Shown: positions 8,246 to 17,512 of the stretch, one piece after another
Numbering within the stretch: position 1 is the stretch's first letter
Layout of the letters: each line of letters opens with the position of its first letter
Assembly (NCBI RefSeq): GCF_013283785.1
Contig: NZ_JABCPZ010000014.1
Span: 23,115 to 87,114 of the forward strand
Direction: 5' to 3'
Length of the DNA stretch: 64,000 bases
Source: Nonomuraea antri
Lineage (GTDB): Bacteria > Actinomycetota > Actinomycetes > Streptosporangiales > Streptosporangiaceae
Position numbers and translations under genes: made by a program
Notes under the pieces: model-generated
What the model was told of the DNA's origin: nothing
Database searches by the model: none
The model's input: the letters and a program-made list of their open reading frames with translations, nothing else

Positions 8246-8890
8246 GTGCTATTTCCTCATGTCAAAACGAGGAGGACGGCGCTGTGCCCGCCGGCGGTCG
8301 AGCCGGGGCACAGCGTCTACGGCCTCCTGCAGGAGGCCGGGGTCGGCGACCTCCCGGCGCCGGAGGTCTTCACGTCGCTGCACGCCAGTGACACCGTCGC
8401 CGAGTTCCTCGTGCAGCGCTGCGACACCGGGCGGACCGTGGGCTACGCCTCGCTGCACCATCTCGACCAGGCCGCCCAGCACGTCCAGGCCAGCGTTGTC
8501 GGCGGGCCGGCGAGCGACCTCGACCCGCCCGCGGCCAAGGCGATCAACGGCCTGCTCACCGAGGCCACCATGCTGATCGTGAACTACGCCTTCGCCATGT
8601 GGAACCTCAGGAAGATCTACTTCTGGACCGTCGGCGTCAGCCTGGAGGCCCATCGCGCGACGCTGCAGGCCGTGCCGGAGGCGACGCTCTCCGACTTCGT
8701 CCACCAGCAGGGTCAGCTCCTGGACGTGCACATCTCCGCCCTGTACCGGCACAAGTGGGAGAAGGACGGCCCGACCCTGCTGCGCCGGCTCGTGCTCGAC
8801 CCCGCCGCCAGGCGCCGGGTCGAGGAACTCGAACCGTTCGGGCAGCCGGTGGCCCTGTCCGGAACCAGCGAAGGGAACGCGAGCTCATGA
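8246..8890 (+). CDS. GNAT-family acyltransferase 2 (lipolanthine N-acyltransferase-like)
   Basis: The protein of about 214 aa is a paralogue of the GNAT at 27611. VKTRRTAL...VYGLL near the N-terminus matches VETPRTKL...LYDLL there, and LIVNYAFAMWNLRKIYFW matches LLVNYAFAKWSELRKIYF. GNAT proteins of this kind in lipolanthine/goadvionin loci move an acyl chain from an ACP to the N-terminus of the modified peptide. This copy is followed directly by a free ACP gene (ATGA overlap at 8887), which fits ACP-dependent acyl transfer. GTG 8246 is preferred: GAGGTGA lies 6 bases upstream, while ATG 8240 touches it. Acceptor could be the peptide or an aminosugar. It is the first gene of the LmbU-box operon. 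Confidence 0.7.
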   Translation: MLFPHVKTRRTALCPPAVEPGHSVYGLLQEAGVGDLPAPEVFTSLHASDTVAEFLVQRCDTGRTVGYASLHHLDQAAQHVQASVVGGPASDLDPPAAKAINGLLTEATMLIVNYAFAMWNLRKIYFWTVGVSLEAHRATLQAVPEATLSDFVHQQGQLLDVHISALYRHKWEKDGPTLLRRLVLDPAARRRVEELEPFGQPVALSGTSEGNASS

Positions 8891-9231
8891 CCGCCGTCGA
8901 CGACCGCGCCGTCGTCCAGGAGAACGTGGAGCGCGAGGCGCTCAAGATCCTGCTGTTCTCCAACCTCGACCTGGTGCCCAACACCACGAGCGAGGAGAGC
9001 ATCCCGGAGCTGAAGGACCTGGACGAGCTGCCCGAGCTGACGGACCTGACCAACCTCGACTCCTTCTCGATCGTCCTGCTGGTCCTCGCGCTGGAGGACA
9101 CCTACGGCATCGCCCTGCTCGACGACATGTCGGGCTTCACCGGGACGACCTTCGCCGACCTGGGCGACTTCATCTACGACCGGCTGCCCAAGCCCCAGGC
9201 GCAGCAGGACTCGTCGCTGTCGGCGACGTGA
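8887..9231 (+). CDS. Free acyl carrier protein
   Basis: This 114-residue acidic protein has a carrier-type helix II motif NLDSFSIVLLVLALED, whose serine (near residue 61) would take phosphopantetheine. The long acidic N-terminus (TSEESIPELKDLDELPEL) is unusual for a bacterial ACP. It is coupled to the GNAT gene before it and lies two genes before the fatty acyl-AMP ligase, so the obvious job is to accept a fatty acyl group from the ligase and present it to the GNAT. It is clearly different in sequence from the PCP at 5350, so two separate carrier lines exist in the block. Confidence 0.78.
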   Translation: MTAVDDRAVVQENVEREALKILLFSNLDLVPNTTSEESIPELKDLDELPELTDLTNLDSFSIVLLVLALEDTYGIALLDDMSGFTGTTFADLGDFIYDRLPKPQAQQDSSLSAT

Positions 9232-9245
9232 CGAGGGGATCCGAC

Positions 9246-9893
9246 ATGACGGACGGCGGCCCGTCCCGGCCCGAGCCGCGCCGGCGGCCGGCCGTGGCGG
9301 GCCCGGGGATCACCCGGCGGACCGCCCTGGCCCTGCCGGATTCGATGTCGCTGGGCGAGTGGAGCCGGCTCGGCCGGCAGATCTTCACGATCTCCGACTC
9401 CTCGTCCTGGTGGCTGGGCGACTGGCTGATCTACGGGCAGGCGCACTTCCCCGACCGGTACAAGCGCGCGATCGCCGAGACCGGCCTCGACTACCAGACG
9501 CTGCGCAACTACGCCTGGGTGTCCAGGCGGGTCGCGCACCGGCGCCGCAGGGACAAGCTCAGCTTCCAGCACCACGCGGAGGTGGCGGGCCTGGCCGAGG
9601 ACCAGCAGGACGGCTGGCTCGACCAGGCGGAGGAGCACGGCTGGTCGCGCAACGAGCTGCGCAGGCGCGTCAAGGCCGCGCGCCTCGGGGTGCGGGCCGG
9701 CCAGGAGGTCCTGCACATCCAGATGAACGTGGTCGCCGGACGGAAGAAGGTCTGGCAGGAGGCCGCCGACAGCGCCGAGCAGGACCTGCTGGCCTGGATC
9801 TCCACGAGCCTGGACGAGGCCGCGCGGGCGGCGCTGGAGAGCCGCGAGCGCTTCGCGCAGCTCGGTACCGGGTCCGGTCTCACAGAGGACTAG
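9246..9893 (+). CDS. LmbU/NovE-family cluster-situated regulator
   Basis: This protein of 215 aa has the continuous family signature ISDSSSWWLGDWLIYGQ, PDRYKRAI, LDYQTLRNYAWVSRR, LSFQHHAEVAGL and HGWSRNELRRRV, which I recognise from LmbU (lincomycin) and NovE/CloE (aminocoumarins). LmbU binds a palindrome CTCGCCGGCGAG and acts as a cluster-specific regulator; close matches lie at 936, 8195 and 19042. The second of these is in the promoter of this operon. ATG 9246 has GAGGGG 7 bases upstream and is preferred over GTG 9228, which overlaps the ACP stop. It most likely controls the sugar, pyrrole and lipid genes of the left cluster. Confidence 0.88.
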   Translation: MTDGGPSRPEPRRRPAVAGPGITRRTALALPDSMSLGEWSRLGRQIFTISDSSSWWLGDWLIYGQAHFPDRYKRAIAETGLDYQTLRNYAWVSRRVAHRRRRDKLSFQHHAEVAGLAEDQQDGWLDQAEEHGWSRNELRRRVKAARLGVRAGQEVLHIQMNVVAGRKKVWQEAADSAEQDLLAWISTSLDEAARAALESRERFAQLGTGSGLTED

Positions 9894-9901
9894 AGGTGCC
9901 C

Positions 9902-11569
9902 ATGGACCTTGTCGATGCCGTACGGCAGGCGGCGGCGACCTCGGGAGCCGCGCCCGCCATCACCCACGTGTCGTACGCGGTGGCCGCCGGCGGGCGGCGA
10001 GCCGCCACCACCACGCTGACCTACGCCGAACTCGACGAGAGGGCGCGCGCCGTCGCCGCGCGCCTGCGCCGCGACCGCGCGCCGGACGCGCGGGTCGCGG
10101 TGTTGTGCCCGCACGAGCCCGCCTACCTGGTGGCGTTCCTGGCCTGCTGCTACGCCGGGCTGACCGCGGTGCCGCTGTACGCGCCCGAACCGCTGCGCAC
10201 CGACGAGCGGCTGCGCGCCGTGCTGGCCGACTGCGCGCCGGATGTCGTGCTCACCACCACCGCCGCCAGGCGCTCGGTCGAGGCCGTGCTCCAGGCGCTG
10301 CCCGGCGACGCCCCGGCCGTGCTGGAGGTCGACGCGGTCGGCACCGCGGGCGCGGCCGGGTGGCGGCCGCCCGAGCCCTCGGACGCCCCCGCCTACCTGC
10401 AGTACACCTCGGGCTCGACCGGCTCGCCCTCCGGCGTGCGGATCAGCCGGGCGAACCTGACCGCCGCGCTCGACCAGCTCAAGGCACACCACCGGCCGGC
10501 CACCACCGTCTCGTGGCTGCCGCTCTTCCACGACTTCGGCCTCGTCTGCGGCGGGCTGTGCGCGCTGAGCTGCGGCGGGCAGGCGGTGCTGATCAGCCCG
10601 CTGGCCTACGTGCAGGACCCGGCCCGCTGGCTGCGGGCCATCGCCGACCATCGGGCCGACTGGGCCTTCTGCCCGCCCTCCAGCCTGGCCCACTGCGTGC
10701 GCCGGGTGACCGCCGAGCAGAAGCGCGGGCTCGACCTCAGCGGGCTGAAGCTGCTGACGGTGGCGGCCGAGCCGGTCCACGCCGAGGTGACCGGGGCCTT
10801 CGCCGCCGCCTTCGCGGAATGCGGGCTGGCCGCGGAGGTCGTCACCCCCGCGTACGGGCTGGCCGAGGCCACCCTGCCGGTGACCGTCACCCCGCTGGGC
10901 CAGGGCGTGCTCGCGCACCCCTTCGACCGGGCCGCGCTGGGCGAGGACCGGGTCAAGCCGTGCTCGGGCAAGGACCCCGCGGCCCAGCCGGTGGTCAGCT
11001 GCGGCCCGCCCAACCCGGGCATCACCGTACGGATCATGGACCCGGCGGGGGCGCGCGAGCGGGCGGCCGACGAGGTCGGTGAGATCTGGGTGCGTGGCCC
11101 GAACGTGGCGGACGGCTACTGGCGCCGGCCGCGGCGGTCGGCCGAGGTCTTCGTCACCCGGCCGGACGGCACCTGGCTGCGCACCGGCGACCTGGGGTTC
11201 CTGCACCAGGACCACCTCTACGTGACGGGCCGGCTGAAGGACCTGATCATCATCAGGGGCCGCAACCACTATCCCGAGGACATCGAGGCGACGGTGCGGG
11301 CGGCCTGCGCGCCGGCCGCGCCCGGCTCCGTGGCCGCCTTCTCGGTGCCGGCCGCCGACGGTGAGCGCCTGGTGGTGCTCGTCGAGGGCGGTCCCGGGCT
11401 GACCGACGGCGTCGTCCCCGCGCTGCGCCGGGCGATCAACCGTCATCACGGCTTGACCGCGCAGGACCTGCTGCTGGTCCGGCGCGGCACCCTGCCTCGC
11501 ACCACGAGCGGGAAGGTACGGCGACGCGCCTGCCGCGAGAGGTACCTGCGCGGCGGTTTCCGCTCCTGA
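9902..11569 (+). CDS. Fatty acyl-AMP ligase (FAAL)
   Basis: The 555-residue ANL-superfamily ligase has [73 protein letters not shown] and a C-terminal [13 protein letters not shown]. The LPLFHDFGL and YGLAEAT segments are those of FAALs, which hand activated fatty acids to carrier proteins rather than CoA. The neighbouring ACP (8887) is the likely partner, giving an acyl-ACP for the GNAT at 8246 or 27611. No PKS or fatty acid synthase is present in this block, so a preformed fatty acid appears to be the lipid source, unlike PKS-fed lipolanthines. Confidence 0.88.
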   Translation: MDLVDAVRQAAATSGAAPAITHVSYAVAAGGRRAATTTLTYAELDERARAVAARLRRDRAPDARVAVLCPHEPAYLVAFLACCYAGLTAVPLYAPEPLRTDERLRAVLADCAPDVVLTTTAARRSVEAVLQALPGDAPAVLEVDAVGTAGAAGWRPPEPSDAPAYLQYTSGSTGSPSGVRISRANLTAALDQLKAHHRPATTVSWLPLFHDFGLVCGGLCALSCGGQAVLISPLAYVQDPARWLRAIADHRADWAFCPPSSLAHCVRRVTAEQKRGLDLSGLKLLTVAAEPVHAEVTGAFAAAFAECGLAAEVVTPAYGLAEATLPVTVTPLGQGVLAHPFDRAALGEDRVKPCSGKDPAAQPVVSCGPPNPGITVRIMDPAGARERAADEVGEIWVRGPNVADGYWRRPRRSAEVFVTRPDGTWLRTGDLGFLHQDHLYVTGRLKDLIIIRGRNHYPEDIEATVRAACAPAAPGSVAAFSVPAADGERLVVLVEGGPGLTDGVVPALRRAINRHHGLTAQDLLLVRRGTLPRTTSGKVRRRACRERYLRGGFRS

Positions 11570-11591
11570 CCTTCTGGAGGTGACGCTCAAC

Positions 11592-12701
11592 ATGACGCAA
11601 TACGTCTGGGATTACCTGAGTGAGTACGAGGCCGAGCGGGAGGACATCCTCGACGCCGTCGACACGGTCTTCCGCTCCGGCCAGTTGGTGCTCGGCGAGA
11701 GCGTGCGTGCCTTCGAGGCCGACTTCGCCGCGCACCACGGGGTCGGCCACTGCGTGGGCGTGGACAACGGCACCAACGCCATCGTGCTCGGCCTGCGCGC
11801 CCTGGGCGTCGGGCCGGGCGACGAGGTGATCACCGTGTCGAACACGGCCGCCCCCACGGTGGTGGCCATCGACGCCGTGGGCGCCGTGCCCGTCTTCGTG
11901 GACGTCCGGCCCGACACCTACCTGATGGACGTGAGCCAGGTGGAGTCGGTCATCACCGAGCGCACGCGATGTCTGCTCCCGGTCCACCTCTACGGCCAGT
12001 GCGTCGACATGCGACCGCTGCTGACCCTGGCCGCCGAGTACGGGCTGGTCGTGCTGGAGGACTGCGCGCAGGCGCACGGCGCGCGGCACCACGGGCGCAT
12101 CGCCGGCTCCTTCGGCCACGCGGCGGCCTTCTCCTTCTACCCGACCAAGGTGCTGGGCACCTACGGCGACGGCGGGGCGACCATCACCGCCGACGCCCAG
12201 GTGGACGCCGCCCTGCGCCGGCTGCGCTACTACGGCATGGAGGACAAGTACTACGTCGTGCAGACGCCCGGCCACAACAGCCGGCTGGACGAGGTGCACG
12301 CCGAGATCCTGCGGCGCAAGCTGCGCAGGCTGGACTCGTACCTGGCCGGGCGGCGCGCGGTGGCCGAACGCTACGCGCGGGCGCTGGCCGACACCGACCT
12401 CGTGCTCCCGGCGACGGCCGCGGGCAACGACCACGTCCACTACGTCTACGTGGTGCGCCATCCCCGGCGGGACGACATCATCGAGGCGCTGCGCCCCTAC
12501 GGCATCTCGCTCAACATCAGCTACCCCTGGCCGATCCACACGATGAGCGGGTTCGCGCACCTGGGCTACGGGACGGGCGACCTGCCGGTCACGGAGGCCG
12601 CCGCCAAGGAGATCTTCTCGCTGCCCATGTACCCCTCGCTGACCCCCAGCGAGCAGGACAAGGTCATCGAGCCGTTACGCGACGTGCTGGCGGCCCTGTG
12701 A
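11592..12701 (+). CDS. DegT/DnrJ/EryC1/StrS-family sugar aminotransferase
   Basis: The 369-residue PLP enzyme has the cofactor lysine in [16 protein letters not shown] and the upstream [10 protein letters not shown] motif typical of nucleotide-sugar aminotransferases. It would place an amine on a keto-deoxyhexose, for example C-3 of the C-methyl sugar handled by the neighbouring genes. It differs clearly from the second aminotransferase at 19529, which argues for two aminated positions or two aminosugars. ATG 11592 has GGAGGTGA eight bases upstream; the in-frame GTG at 11580 is inside that site. The stop overlaps the ATG of glycosyltransferase 2 (TGATG). Confidence 0.85.
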   Translation: MTQYVWDYLSEYEAEREDILDAVDTVFRSGQLVLGESVRAFEADFAAHHGVGHCVGVDNGTNAIVLGLRALGVGPGDEVITVSNTAAPTVVAIDAVGAVPVFVDVRPDTYLMDVSQVESVITERTRCLLPVHLYGQCVDMRPLLTLAAEYGLVVLEDCAQAHGARHHGRIAGSFGHAAAFSFYPTKVLGTYGDGGATITADAQVDAALRRLRYYGMEDKYYVVQTPGHNSRLDEVHAEILRRKLRRLDSYLAGRRAVAERYARALADTDLVLPATAAGNDHVHYVYVVRHPRRDDIIEALRPYGISLNISYPWPIHTMSGFAHLGYGTGDLPVTEAAAKEIFSLPMYPSLTPSEQDKVIEPLRDVLAAL

Positions 12702-13978
12702 TGCGGGTGCTGTTCGCCGCCTACGCCGAGAAGACCCATTTCCTGAGCATGGTCCCGCTGGCCTGGGCGCTGCACAACGCCGGCCACGAGGTGCGGGTGG
12801 CCAGCCAGCCCGGGCTCACCGACGTCATCACCAGGGCCGGGCTGTCGGCCGTCCCCGTGGGCACCAACCACAACCTGGGCGCGCTGCTGAAGTTCTACAA
12901 CTCCTTCGACCCGGAGGAGGACGAGCCGGTCGAGCACTTCGACTTCCTGGAGGAGCGCGAGGAGAAGCTCACCTGGGAGTACCTGAAGTGGGGCTACGGC
13001 ACCGAGGTGGTGCCGTGGTGGTGGCGGGTGATCAACGATCCGCTGATCACCGAGCTGACCGCGTTCTGCCGGTCCTGGCGGCCCGATTTGGTCATCTGGG
13101 AGCCCATCACCTACGCCGCGCCGATCGCGGCCCGGGCCTGCGGCGCCGCGCACGCCCGCTTCCTGTGGAGCGTCGACCTGTTCGCCAGGATGCGCGGCCA
13201 CTACGTACGGGTACGCGACCGGCAGCCGCCCGATCAGCGGGTGGACACCCTGGCCGAATGGCTGGACCGGCGGGCGGCCAAGTTCGGGCTGGGCTTCACC
13301 GAGGACATGACCTGCGGCCAGTTCACCCTGGACCCGACGCCGCCGGCGCTGCGGCTGCCGCTGGACCTGGCGTACGTGCCGGTCAGGTACGTCCCGTACA
13401 ACGGGGTGTCGGTCGTGGAGCCGTGGCTGCGGGTGCCGCCCGAGCGGCCCAGGATCGGCATCACGCTGGGCACCTCCGCGATCGAGCGGCTGAGCGGCTA
13501 CGGGCTGCCCGTACGTGAGATCCTCGACGCGCTCGCCGATCTGGACGTCGAGGTCGTCGCCGCGCTGCCGGGCGCCGAGCCCGCCGGGCTGCCGGACAAC
13601 GTCAGGCTCGCCTCGTTCGTGCCGCTCGACGTGCTGGCGCCCACCTGCACGGTGATGATCAACCACGGCGGGCCCGGCACCGTCTTCACCACGGCGCGGC
13701 ACGGGGTGCCCCAGCTCACCATGCCCGCCATCTTCGACGAACTGGTCCTGGGGCGGCGGCTGGCGCAGGAGGGCGCCGGGCTCATGCTCGACCAGGACCA
13801 GGTGTCCGGCGACAGCGTGCGCAACCGGGTGGTGCGGCTGCTCGCCGACACGGACTTCGCCCAGGGGGCGGCCAGGCTGCGCGCGCAGATGCGGGCCATG
13901 CCGCACCCGCACCAGGTGGTGGGCGAACTGGAACGGCTCACCGAGGAGTGCCGCGGCCTTCCCGCCGTGGTCGGCTAA
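12701..13978 (+). CDS. EryCIII/DesVII-type glycosyltransferase 2
   Basis: This 425-residue paralogue of the enzymes at 5607 and 13987 has MVPLAWALHNAGHEVRVASQ near the start, TLGTSAIERLSGYGLPV, and INHGGPGTVFTTARHGVPQ as the C-terminal donor motif. Its ATG overlaps the aminotransferase stop, so the two are co-translated. A short acidic insert, EEDEPVEH, around residue 70 is absent from the other two. The three transferases appear to have arisen by duplication within the cluster and probably act in succession on different sugars. Confidence 0.88.
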   Translation: MRVLFAAYAEKTHFLSMVPLAWALHNAGHEVRVASQPGLTDVITRAGLSAVPVGTNHNLGALLKFYNSFDPEEDEPVEHFDFLEEREEKLTWEYLKWGYGTEVVPWWWRVINDPLITELTAFCRSWRPDLVIWEPITYAAPIAARACGAAHARFLWSVDLFARMRGHYVRVRDRQPPDQRVDTLAEWLDRRAAKFGLGFTEDMTCGQFTLDPTPPALRLPLDLAYVPVRYVPYNGVSVVEPWLRVPPERPRIGITLGTSAIERLSGYGLPVREILDALADLDVEVVAALPGAEPAGLPDNVRLASFVPLDVLAPTCTVMINHGGPGTVFTTARHGVPQLTMPAIFDELVLGRRLAQEGAGLMLDQDQVSGDSVRNRVVRLLADTDFAQGAARLRAQMRAMPHPHQVVGELERLTEECRGLPAVVG

Positions 13979-13986
13979 GGAGCACC

Positions 13987-15237
13987 ATGCGTATCCTCTT
14001 CACCTCCTACGCGGAGAAGACCCACTTCATCGGCATGGTGCCGCTCGCCTGGGCGCTGCACAACGCCGGCCACGAGGTGCGGGTGGCCAGCCAGCCCGAG
14101 CTCACCGACACCATCACCCACGCCGGTCTGACCGCCGTCCCCGTCGGGAAGAACCACGGGCTGGGCCGCGTCTACGCCATCACCCAGCGGGTGGCGGCCG
14201 AGGAGTCGGAGTTCGACTTCGCCGAGGACGATCCCGAGCACCTGCCCTGGGAGTTCCTCAAGAAGAAGTTCGAGGCCGCCGTCCTGTGGTGGTGCCGGCT
14301 GGTCAACGATCCGATGATCTCCGACCTGGTCACGTTCGCCCGGCACTGGCAGCCCGATCTGGTGATCTGGGAGCCTGTCACGTTCGCGGGGCCGATCGCC
14401 GCGCAGGCGTGCGGCGCCGCCCACGCCCGCTTCCTGTGGGGGCTGGACCTGTTCGGCCGCATCAGGTCGCACTACGTGCGGCTGCGCGACGAGCAGCCGC
14501 CGGGCGAGCGGGGACAGGACGTGCTGGCCGAGTGGATCGGCCTGCGGGCCGCCAAGCACGGCGGCCGGTTCACCCCGGACATGGCCGACGGCCACTTCAC
14601 GCTCGACTACACGCCGCCGTCGCTGCGCGTCGACACCGGCGTGGACTACCTGCCCGTGCGCTACATCCCGTACAACGGGGTGTCCGTGGTGGAGCCGTGG
14701 CTGCGCCTGCCGCCGCAGCGGCCCCGCGTCTGCCTGACGCTCGGCACCGCGGCGGTGGAGCGGCTCGACGGCTACGCGCTGCCCGTGTACGACATCCTCG
14801 ACGCGCTCTCGGACCTGGACGTCGAGGTCGTGGCGACCCTGCGGGGCGTGGATCCCGAGCGGGTCCCGGCCAACGCCAGGGTGGTCGACTTCGCTCCCCT
14901 GCACGCGCTCGTGCCGAGCTGCTCGGTGGTCATCCACCACGGCGGCGGCGGGTCGTTCTCCACCAGCGTGATCAACGGGGTGCCGCAGCTGGTGCTGGCC
15001 GACATGTACGACGCGCCGCTGAAGGGGAAGCTGCTGGCCGACCAGGGCGCGGGCCTGACCATGCACACCAGGGACGTGACGGGCGCCAAGGTCAGGGAGT
15101 GCGTGCAGCGCATGCTCAAGGAGCCGTCCTTCGCCCGGCGGGCCGGGGAACTGCGGCAGGAGACGCTCGGCATGCCCACCCCTGGCGACGTGGTCCCGCA
15201 GATCGAGGAGGCGATCCTGCGTCACCGGAGCCGCTGA
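13987..15237 (+). CDS. EryCIII/DesVII-type glycosyltransferase 3
   Basis: The 416-residue GT1 protein is most like glycosyltransferase 2, with an almost identical N-terminus (KTHFIGMVPLAWALHNAG) and IPYNGVSVVEPWLRLPP. The donor motif reads IHHGGGGSFSTSVINGVPQ, with a glycine where the others have alanine or proline. It lies 8 bases after glycosyltransferase 2 with AAGGAGC as ribosome site, closes the operon that began at 8246, and is followed by a very strong hairpin. Confidence 0.88.
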   Translation: MRILFTSYAEKTHFIGMVPLAWALHNAGHEVRVASQPELTDTITHAGLTAVPVGKNHGLGRVYAITQRVAAEESEFDFAEDDPEHLPWEFLKKKFEAAVLWWCRLVNDPMISDLVTFARHWQPDLVIWEPVTFAGPIAAQACGAAHARFLWGLDLFGRIRSHYVRLRDEQPPGERGQDVLAEWIGLRAAKHGGRFTPDMADGHFTLDYTPPSLRVDTGVDYLPVRYIPYNGVSVVEPWLRLPPQRPRVCLTLGTAAVERLDGYALPVYDILDALSDLDVEVVATLRGVDPERVPANARVVDFAPLHALVPSCSVVIHHGGGGSFSTSVINGVPQLVLADMYDAPLKGKLLADQGAGLTMHTRDVTGAKVRECVQRMLKEPSFARRAGELRQETLGMPTPGDVVPQIEEAILRHRSR

Positions 15238-15300
15238 CCGCAACGCGAAGAAGGAGGGGGCGGTGGCCGCGGCCACCGCCCCCTCCTTCTTCGCGGTCAG
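15234..15300. terminator. Bidirectional hairpin terminator
   Basis: A perfect 24-bp inverted repeat (15245-15268 with 15271-15294, loop GC) is extended outward by CTGACCGC/GCGGTCAG. It sits exactly between the convergent glycosyltransferase 3 and C-methyltransferase genes, and its right arm overlaps the latter's stop codon. Confidence 0.85.
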
Positions 15301-16523
15301 AGCACGTGGACGTCGGGCACGTACCGGATCCACCGCCCGCCTGCCTCGCGGAACGCCTGCTCCTTGGCCATCACCTCGTCGGCGTGGTTCCAGGCGAACA
15401 GCAGGGCGTAGTCGGGGTAGGAGCGGCGGAACTCCTCGGGCGGGCGCACCGGGATGTGCGTGCCCGGCGTCAGCCTGCCCTGCTTGGCCGCGGTGGTGTC
15501 GCAGACGAACTCGACCAGGCCGCTGTCCAGGCCGCAGAAGTTGGCCACGGTCGCGCTCTTGGCCGTCGCGCCGTAGCCCACGACCCTGCGGCCCTGGTCG
15601 CGGGCGTCCTGGAGGAGGGTCAGGAGGTCGCCGCGGATCTTCTCCACCCGGGAGGCGAAGCCGTCGAGCGTGGCCGCCGAGGTCAGCTCCCTGCGCCGCT
15701 CCTCGGCCACCAGAGCGGCGACCGCGGCCGACGGGGTCCTGTTCCCGGCCGGCGCCAGCGTGTAGCGGACCTCTCCCCCGTGCACCGGCAGCCGCTCCAC
15801 GTCCACGAGCTCCAGGCCGTGGCGGGCCGCCATCGCCGACACCGACGTGGCCGTGAAGAAGTAGAAGTGCTCGTCGTAGATCTGGTCGAAGGACGTGCGC
15901 TCGATGATGTCGCCGAAGTACGGGTCCTCGAACACGAAGACCCCCGACGGCTTCAGCAGCGCGCGCACCCCGTTCAGGATGGAGGCCATGTACGGGATGT
16001 GGCACAGCGTGTTCGCCGCGTAGATCACGTCGGCGCGGCCCTGGGCGTCGGCGATCTCCAGCGCGGTCGACTCCTCGAAGAAGTCCTTGCGCACCTCGAT
16101 CCCCTTGGCGCGGGCCTGGTCGGCGACGCCGCCCGAGGGCTCGACTCCGAGGTGCCTGATCCCGGCCGCGGCGACCGTCCCGAGCATCACGCCGTCGTTG
16201 CAGCCCAGCTCCACGATGAACGGGTCGGCGCCGGTGAGCTCGGTGGCCAGGAACCGCCTGGCCACCGCCGCGAAGTGGGCGCGCATGACGCTCGACCCCG
16301 ACGACAGGTAGGGGTAGTCCGCGTGGAACATCCGATCGCGCGGGACCTCCTCCATGAGCTGGACCATCGAGCACGTCCCGCAGGCCCCGGCGGCGAGCCT
16401 GAAGAAGAACTCCTCCTCGCTCGCGTCGGGCAGGCGGAAGGCGTCGGACAACGGCTGCCGGCCGAAGTCGACGAACTGCCGGAGATCGCCGCCGCAGACG
16501 CGACAGCCTGGCCTGTCAGCCAT
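15297..16523 (-). CDS. NDP-hexose C-methyltransferase (TylCIII/EvaC/KijD1 family)
   Basis: The 408-residue SAM-dependent C-methyltransferase begins with a zinc-binding cysteine cluster (CRVCGGDL, later CGTCSMVQL). The SAM motif is VELGCNDGVML, followed by EDPYFGDIIERTSFDQIYDEH, the segment that holds the family's catalytic Tyr/His residues. Enzymes of this type methylate C-3 of TDP-4-keto-2,6-dideoxy sugars or of their 3-amino forms. It is the third gene of the dehydratase-ketoreductase-methyltransferase operon. Together with an aminotransferase and the nitrososynthase-like protein, it would allow a 3-C-methyl-3-amino (or nitro) sugar. ATG 16523 has GGAAAGGAAG upstream. Confidence 0.88.
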   Translation of the reverse strand: MADRPGCRVCGGDLRQFVDFGRQPLSDAFRLPDASEEEFFFRLAAGACGTCSMVQLMEEVPRDRMFHADYPYLSSGSSVMRAHFAAVARRFLATELTGADPFIVELGCNDGVMLGTVAAAGIRHLGVEPSGGVADQARAKGIEVRKDFFEESTALEIADAQGRADVIYAANTLCHIPYMASILNGVRALLKPSGVFVFEDPYFGDIIERTSFDQIYDEHFYFFTATSVSAMAARHGLELVDVERLPVHGGEVRYTLAPAGNRTPSAAVAALVAEERRRELTSAATLDGFASRVEKIRGDLLTLLQDARDQGRRVVGYGATAKSATVANFCGLDSGLVEFVCDTTAAKQGRLTPGTHIPVRPPEEFRRSYPDYALLFAWNHADEVMAKEQAFREAGGRWIRYVPDVHVL

Positions 16524-16543
16524 GGTGCTTCCTTTCCAATTGA

Positions 16544-17512
16544 CTAGGACGCGCCGGTGCGGATCGCGTCCACCAGAGCGGCCTGTCTGAGGCTGATCTC
16601 GGTGAGGGCCTGGGTGTCCTTGCCCCCTCTGACCGCCTGCGCGAACAGCTCCAGCCCGTTGACGAACTGATGGTCGGCGGGCAGGGTGATCTCCTCGACG
16701 TGGTCCTGCCGCTCGACGCGGACCACCGGCCGGTGGCTCTCCGGCGGGGTGAAGGCCCGGCCGAGCGTGAGCACGCCTTCCGATCCCCACAGCGTGTAGC
16801 CGCTGCGGTAGGCATGCCGGAAGCCGAAGCCGAGCTGGGCGCTGACCCCGTCGGCCGAGCTCAGCAGGGCCGCGCCGGCCACGTCCACGCCGTGGTCGTC
16901 GTACTCCAGGGTGGCGCCGTGCAGGCGCAGCTCGCCGCCGAGGAACAGCTGCGCCGCCCGCAGCGGATAGACGCCCACCTCGAACAGCGCGCCGCCGCCG
17001 AGCCCGGGGTCGTGCCTGAAGTCCCCCGCCGGCCTGGGCGGGATGCCGAACTCGCTGGCGAAGCCGCGCAGCTCGCCGATCACGCCGTCGGCGAGCAGGC
17101 CCTGCACGAACCGGTGCTGGCCGTGCAGCGGGAAGACCAGGTTCTCCACCAGGACCAGGCCGCGATCTCGGGCCAGCCGCATCAGATGGCGTGCCGAGTC
17201 GTGGCTCATCGCCAGCGGCTTCTCCGACAGCACGTGCTTGCCCGCGCGCAGGGCCCGTTCGATCCACGCGGCCCGCAGCCCGGTGGGCAGCGGGAGGTAG
17301 ACGGCCTCGACGTCGGGGTGGTCGAGCACGCTCGCGTAGTCGGGCAGGTGTTCGCAGCCGAACCGGCCGGCGAACGCGGCCGCGCTCTGCGGCGCGCGGG
17401 CGGCCACCGCCACCAGCCGGACGGAGTCCGTGCGCGCCATGGCGGGGGCGGTGCGCCGCCTGGCGATGTCGGCCGCCGAGATCACCCCCATGCCCACGGG
17501 GCCGCTGGTCAC
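16544..17512 (-). CDS. NDP-hexose 3-ketoreductase, Gfo/Idh/MocA family (KijD10/TylCII type)
   Basis: This is a Gfo/Idh/MocA oxidoreductase of 322 aa. The N-terminal MGVISAADIARRR replaces the classical GxGxxG motif, as usual in this sugar subgroup, and SEKPLAMSH contains the catalytic EKP lysine. It should reduce the 3-keto group left by the 2,3-dehydratase, giving a TDP-2,6-dideoxy-4-ketohexose. The GTG start at 17512 overlaps the dehydratase stop (GTGA), consistent with consecutive steps. Presence of this reductase means at least one sugar keeps a 3-hydroxyl, so the aminated sugar may be separate or the enzyme may act at another stage. Confidence 0.85.
   Translation of the reverse strand: MTSGPVGMGVISAADIARRRTAPAMARTDSVRLVAVAARAPQSAAAFAGRFGCEHLPDYASVLDHPDVEAVYLPLPTGLRAAWIERALRAGKHVLSEKPLAMSHDSARHLMRLARDRGLVLVENLVFPLHGQHRFVQGLLADGVIGELRGFASEFGIPPRPAGDFRHDPGLGGGALFEVGVYPLRAAQLFLGGELRLHGATLEYDDHGVDVAGAALLSSADGVSAQLGFGFRHAYRSGYTLWGSEGVLTLGRAFTPPESHRPVVRVERQDHVEEITLPADHQFVNGLELFAQAVRGGKDTQALTEISLRQAALVDAIRTGAS

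Noticed and set aside
988..11569. An aminocoumarin cluster, suggested by the LmbU/NovE-type regulator and pyrrole genes
   Set aside because: No aminocoumarin ring or ring-A prenylation genes are present in the window; only the shared tailoring and regulator types occur.
5607..15237. The three glycosyltransferases as glycopeptide (GtfA-E) transferases of the right cluster
   Set aside because: Their motifs are of the EryCIII/DesVII type, they are in the LmbU-box operons 20 kb or more away, and are coupled to other left-cluster genes.
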